Positions 37,080 through 40,217 of a stretch of DNA of 40,217 bases are shown here, one piece after another. Both the position numbers and the translations under genes were made by a program. Under the pieces are notes generated by a model. It had not been told where the DNA came from. It worked only from the letters and a program-made list of their open reading frames with translations, and did no database searches. Each line of letters begins with the position of its first letter. Position 1 is the stretch's first letter. The stretch covers positions 1 to 40,217 of the forward strand of contig JAJZRC010000004.1 in assembly GCA_021847435.1 (NCBI GenBank), written 5' to 3'. Source of the DNA: a bacterium (GTDB lineage: Bacteria; Patescibacteriota; Doudnabacteria; UBA920).

Positions 37080-37273
37080 TAGGACTTACGCATTTGGCCA
37101 AGTTCGAGGCATTCTGCGAGCCTGCCTGCCGGCAGGCAGGGATGTTTCGAGCCGTGGTGAAACTACGGCGAGAAAGACCGCAGTAAAATAACGAAGAAAT
37201 AGGCCAAACTTAAGCGCAGCTGCCCTAAAATTCGGGCTTTGCCCGATTTTGGACAGCAAGTGCGTAAGTCCTA
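37080..37273. repeat. Family A MITE-like repeat, copy 6 (194 bp), TSD AATTA
   Basis: TAGGACTTACGC...GCGTAAGTCCTA; aatta on both sides. Confidence 0.92.
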
Positions 37274-37289
37274 AATTAATCAGAAAAAT

Positions 37290-37772
37290 ATGAAAATAAC
37301 AAACAAAGGTTTAGGGAGCGTGCTTTTGTCGGCATTGTTTTTTCTGTCGGCTGGCAGTGCGTTAGCCGCGACCCTCCAGCCAGGTTATGGCATGATGGGT
37401 ACGGCCACAATTTCAAATGGTAATGCGGTATACCAAACCCAGTCCGCCAGCGGACAAAAAATTCAGGGTTACATGTACAAATTGCAGCAGGGGCAGTTAA
37501 CGGCTGAAGAGCAAAAGGATATGTATGGCTTTATGGCTGCGCCCGCCGGCGTTTCCGGTTCGTTTGCGTTCCCTCCCATGATGGGTTATGCGGCAGCATC
37601 TTCAGCGGGCCAAGGCCAATTTTTTTACCGCTCCGGCTCTATGATGTCCGGCTGGGGAAATAAGGGCGCCTGGTATGCGCTGATGCATATTTTAACCGTA
37701 GTTTTAGTTTGGACAGCGCTGCTGTTGTGCATTGCAGCGCTGTTTAAATACATAAAACACAAACAACATTAA
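37290..37772 (+). CDS. Exported Met-rich protein with C-terminal TM; putative copper-related
   Basis: Signal peptide ending ALAAT; GYGMMG, FPPMMGYA, SGSMMSGWG motifs; adjacent to cupredoxin fusion gene. Confidence 0.65.
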   Translation: MKITNKGLGSVLLSALFFLSAGSALAATLQPGYGMMGTATISNGNAVYQTQSASGQKIQGYMYKLQQGQLTAEEQKDMYGFMAAPAGVSGSFAFPPMMGYAAASSAGQGQFFYRSGSMMSGWGNKGAWYALMHILTVVLVWTALLLCIAALFKYIKHKQH

Positions 37773-37783
37773 AACCAGTTTGC

Positions 37784-38818
37784 ATGCAAAATGCTTCGTT
37801 TGTCGCCATATTTTTAACCGGATTATTGACCGGCGGACTGACTTGCCTGGCCGTTCAGGGAGGGCTGCTTGCCGCCACCATTGCCCAGCGCGAGGAAGAG
37901 CGTTTAAAGCAGCAGGCCGGCCGCAGCGGGGCGGCTTTGCCGATTGTATGGTTTTTGGCGGCGAAGCTTGCGGCATATATTTTGTTGGGCGTGCTGTTGG
38001 GATGGTTTGGGTCCCTGTTTGATTTGTCCTTGGGCGTGAAATTGGCCATGCAGTTTGCGGTCGTGATTTTTATGATTGGCACAGCCGGCGCGCTTTTGGA
38101 CTTGCATCCTTTTTTCCGCTATTTTGTCATCCAACCCCCAAAGTTTTTAATGCGCATGGTCCGGAATAAGTCCAAGAGCCGGGATGCGTTTGCGCCGGCC
38201 ATTTTGGGCGCGTTTACCGTTTTTATTCCTTGCGGTACCACCCAGGCCATGATGGCTCTGGCCATTGCCAGCGGCAGCCCTTTTCGGGGAGCTGGAATAA
38301 TGTTCTCTTTTGTGCTAGGCACCACCCCGCTGTTTTTCCTGTTAGGCTATTTTGCCGCGCGCCTGGGAGATGCCCGGAGCAGGAAATTTCTTCGCGTTGC
38401 AGCCCTGGCTGTGGCAGTGCTGGCTTTGTTCAACCTTAACAATGCTTTGGCTTTAACGGGCAAGCCTATAACTTTCGGCCAGCTGGCCAAGTCCGCTGCG
38501 TGCATGGTGGCGTACTGCGGTCCTGATGAAGGAACCGCGGCACCGGCCGCAGGTGTTCGGGCCGAAATCACAATCGGGACATACGGTTACTCGCCTAACA
38601 GCATCAGTCTAAAAAAAGACAGCGACGTGACAATAAAATTGTTTAATAAAGACGGCACAAGCTGCGCCCAGGCTTTTACTATCCCGTCCTTGCGGATACA
38701 GAAGCTGGTACCCGTAGGGCAAACCGAGGAAATAACTTTCCATACCCCCTCCGAACCGACCCGGATTGCATTCATGTGCAGCATGGGCATGTATAGGGGA
38801 ATAATTAACGTAAATTAA
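37784..38818 (+). CDS. DsbD2/TauE-like membrane domain - cupredoxin fusion (paralog of 31410-32747 without HMA)
   Basis: GGLTCLAVQGGLLAATIAQR, FIPCGTTQAMMALAIASGSPF, YGYSPNSISLKKDSDVTIKL...FMCSMGMYRGIINV. Confidence 0.87.
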   Translation: MQNASFVAIFLTGLLTGGLTCLAVQGGLLAATIAQREEERLKQQAGRSGAALPIVWFLAAKLAAYILLGVLLGWFGSLFDLSLGVKLAMQFAVVIFMIGTAGALLDLHPFFRYFVIQPPKFLMRMVRNKSKSRDAFAPAILGAFTVFIPCGTTQAMMALAIASGSPFRGAGIMFSFVLGTTPLFFLLGYFAARLGDARSRKFLRVAALAVAVLALFNLNNALALTGKPITFGQLAKSAACMVAYCGPDEGTAAPAAGVRAEITIGTYGYSPNSISLKKDSDVTIKLFNKDGTSCAQAFTIPSLRIQKLVPVGQTEEITFHTPSEPTRIAFMCSMGMYRGIINVN

Positions 38819-38830
38819 TTTTTTAACCGC

Positions 38831-39043
38831 ATGTCGGAAACCATTCAGTTAAAAATTTCGGGTTTGCACTGCACTTCCTGCGCCATGAACATTGACGGTG
38901 ATTTGGAAGACGCCGAAGGCGTGTTTTCGGCGCAAACCAGCTACGCCAAGTCCCAAACTTTGGTGGAGTACGATCCGCAAAAAATTTCGCAGGAAAAAAT
39001 ACGGGAAATAATCAAGAAAGCGGGTTACGAAGCCGAAAATTAA
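38831..39043 (+). CDS. copZ: Copper chaperone CopZ-like HMA protein
   Basis: LKISGLHCTSCAMNIDGDLEDAEGVFSAQTSYAKSQTLVEYDP...KKAGYEAE. Confidence 0.87.
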   Translation: MSETIQLKISGLHCTSCAMNIDGDLEDAEGVFSAQTSYAKSQTLVEYDPQKISQEKIREIIKKAGYEAEN

Positions 39044-39056
39044 AGAAGGGGTTTTT

Positions 39057-39085
39057 ACCCCTGTATACGCAGGGGTTTTTATTTT
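39057..39085 (+). terminator. Terminator of the copZ transcript
   Basis: ACCCCTG-TATACG-CAGGGGTTTTTATTTT. Confidence 0.85.
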
Positions 39086-39143
39086 GGCCTGGACAAAAAT
39101 ATAGACTTGTCGCATAATCCGCTCAGATAGGCAAGGAGGTTTG

Positions 39144-39695
39144 ATGGGAAAGAGGAATTTTTGTCTTACCCCGCCGCCGGTTCGCCCCAAAAAGGCAGCG
39201 GCCAAGCGGAAACCTTCCGGCAAACCATGCTACGGCGTGTCCTTTAAGGGCAAGCCGTTTGGCATAACCTACACGCACCAGGGCGAAAACAGGGCCGTTT
39301 CCAACGTCCTGTACCGAAACCGCATGCTGTTTGAAAAACAGGGCCTGGCCTTGTCCGAGGCTAAAAAGCAGATGGCTGCCGTCCGGCTCAATAACCCCGA
39401 CGAATGGAAAGGCAAACTCAAGCCGGCTAAGCCGAAGTTGCTCTGGCAGCCGCTGAGAAACGGCCGCCCCATTGCAGACAGACCCGCTACCCGCGCGGTT
39501 TCCGCTGCCCAGGCTGCGGACAATGCCTGGTTCGCAATGTGCAGGCCGGATCTGCGCGAGGCCACGGAGGAGGACAAGAGGATATACCGCGAGGAGATGG
39601 CCGCGCGTCCGGTATTCGGCCAGGAGCGCCAGCGCCGCCATGGGGCATTGCGCAAACTCAGTCATGTTCAGCAGTCCAGCCTCTTTCCGCACTGA
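39144..39695 (+). CDS. Basic hypothetical protein
   Basis: ATG at 39144 after GGAGG; followed by a strong terminator. No family recognised. Confidence 0.55.
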   Translation: MGKRNFCLTPPPVRPKKAAAKRKPSGKPCYGVSFKGKPFGITYTHQGENRAVSNVLYRNRMLFEKQGLALSEAKKQMAAVRLNNPDEWKGKLKPAKPKLLWQPLRNGRPIADRPATRAVSAAQAADNAWFAMCRPDLREATEEDKRIYREEMAARPVFGQERQRRHGALRKLSHVQQSSLFPH

Positions 39696-39701
39696 TTGCG
39701 G

Positions 39702-39741
39702 GGGCCGCGAATTTCCATGATCGGAAATTCGCGGCCCTTTT
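39702..39741 (+). terminator. Strong intrinsic terminator
   Basis: GGGCCGCGAATTTCC-atgatc-GGAAATTCGCGGCCC-TTTT. Confidence 0.88.
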
Positions 39742-39790
39742 GCTTTTTATCGCGCCGCATTTGGGTTATAATTATATCAAGGAGCAATTA

Positions 39791-40087
39791 ATGGCAATAA
39801 TATCAAGTTCAATAATCTATCAGCTTGCTGTTATACTTGGCCTGATCAATCTGGCAACTTTTATGATGGTTGGCTGGGATAAGCGCAGAAGCCTTAAGCA
39901 GGCAGATCGCCTGCCCGAAGCCTTGTTGTTTTTTGCCGCAACAGCTTTCGGGTCTTTGGGAGTTTTTTTGGGCATGTTTGCGTTCCGCCACAAGACCCGC
40001 AAAATTTATTTTCCTTTGGGGATAGGCCTGTTGCTCGGCCAGCAGGCTTGGCTGCTTTACCTGTCTTATTCAAATATAAAATTTTAA
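39791..40087 (+). CDS. DUF1294 family membrane protein
   Basis: FMMVGWDKRRSLKQADRLPEALLFFAATAFGSLGVFLGMFAFRHKTRKIYF is typical of DUF1294. Confidence 0.85.
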   Translation: MAIISSSIIYQLAVILGLINLATFMMVGWDKRRSLKQADRLPEALLFFAATAFGSLGVFLGMFAFRHKTRKIYFPLGIGLLLGQQAWLLYLSYSNIKF

Positions 40088-40090
40088 TAC

Positions 40091-40217
40091 TAGGACTTAC
40101 GCTCTTGCCGCTTTAGACCCGGCAAAGCCGGGTCAGCAAGCGGCTTTGGCCAATTTTTTCGTTATTTTCCTGCGGTTTTTATCGGCGTAGCCTGGCTACG
40201 CCTCCAAAAATCCTCGG
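40091..40217. repeat. Family A MITE-like repeat, copy 7 (runs off the window)
   Basis: TAGGACTTACGCTCTTGCCGC... same body as copy 3. Confidence 0.9.

Noticed and set aside
3547-40217. CRISPR array
   Set aside because: Repeats are dispersed, long and flanked by TSDs or TTTAT; no regular spacer pattern and no cas genes.

Overview
The window looks chromosomal and bacterial. Gene content and repeat style suggest a Candidate Phyla Radiation/Patescibacteria-like genome, but this taxonomic call is inference only. Main blocks: (1) an envelope-glycan locus (FkbM methyltransferase, GT2, polyprenyl-phosphate sugar transferase) interrupted by an AbiEii-like nucleotidyltransferase gene pair; (2) a type IV pilus assembly operon (pilB, pilC, pilM, pilN, pilO and a small membrane protein); (3) tRNA-Arg(TCG) and tRNA-Lys(CTT); (4) holA, typA, an AI-2E family permease and a P2-type cation ATPase; (5) zwf and gnd, followed by a divergent three-gene bacillithiol-type cluster: bshA, a bshB-like deacetylase, and a very short protein with BshC signature motifs; (6) a copper-type locus with a CsoR-family regulator, a 17-bp perfect palindromic operator filling the promoter spacer, HMA/DsbD2/cupredoxin fusions, small HMA proteins, and a CopA ATPase with an unusual C-terminal extension. 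Two short non-coding repeat families are scattered through the window. Family A is MITE-like, with TAGGACTTACGC-type inverted termini and 5-bp target duplications seen at six of six complete copies. One family A copy splits the copA reading frame, and removing it on paper (element plus one TSD) restores a continuous ORF. The most interesting signals are the mini-BshC candidate, the CopA tandem C-terminal domain cut by the MITE, the CsoR with a C-H-H ligand pattern, and the mobile element family itself.
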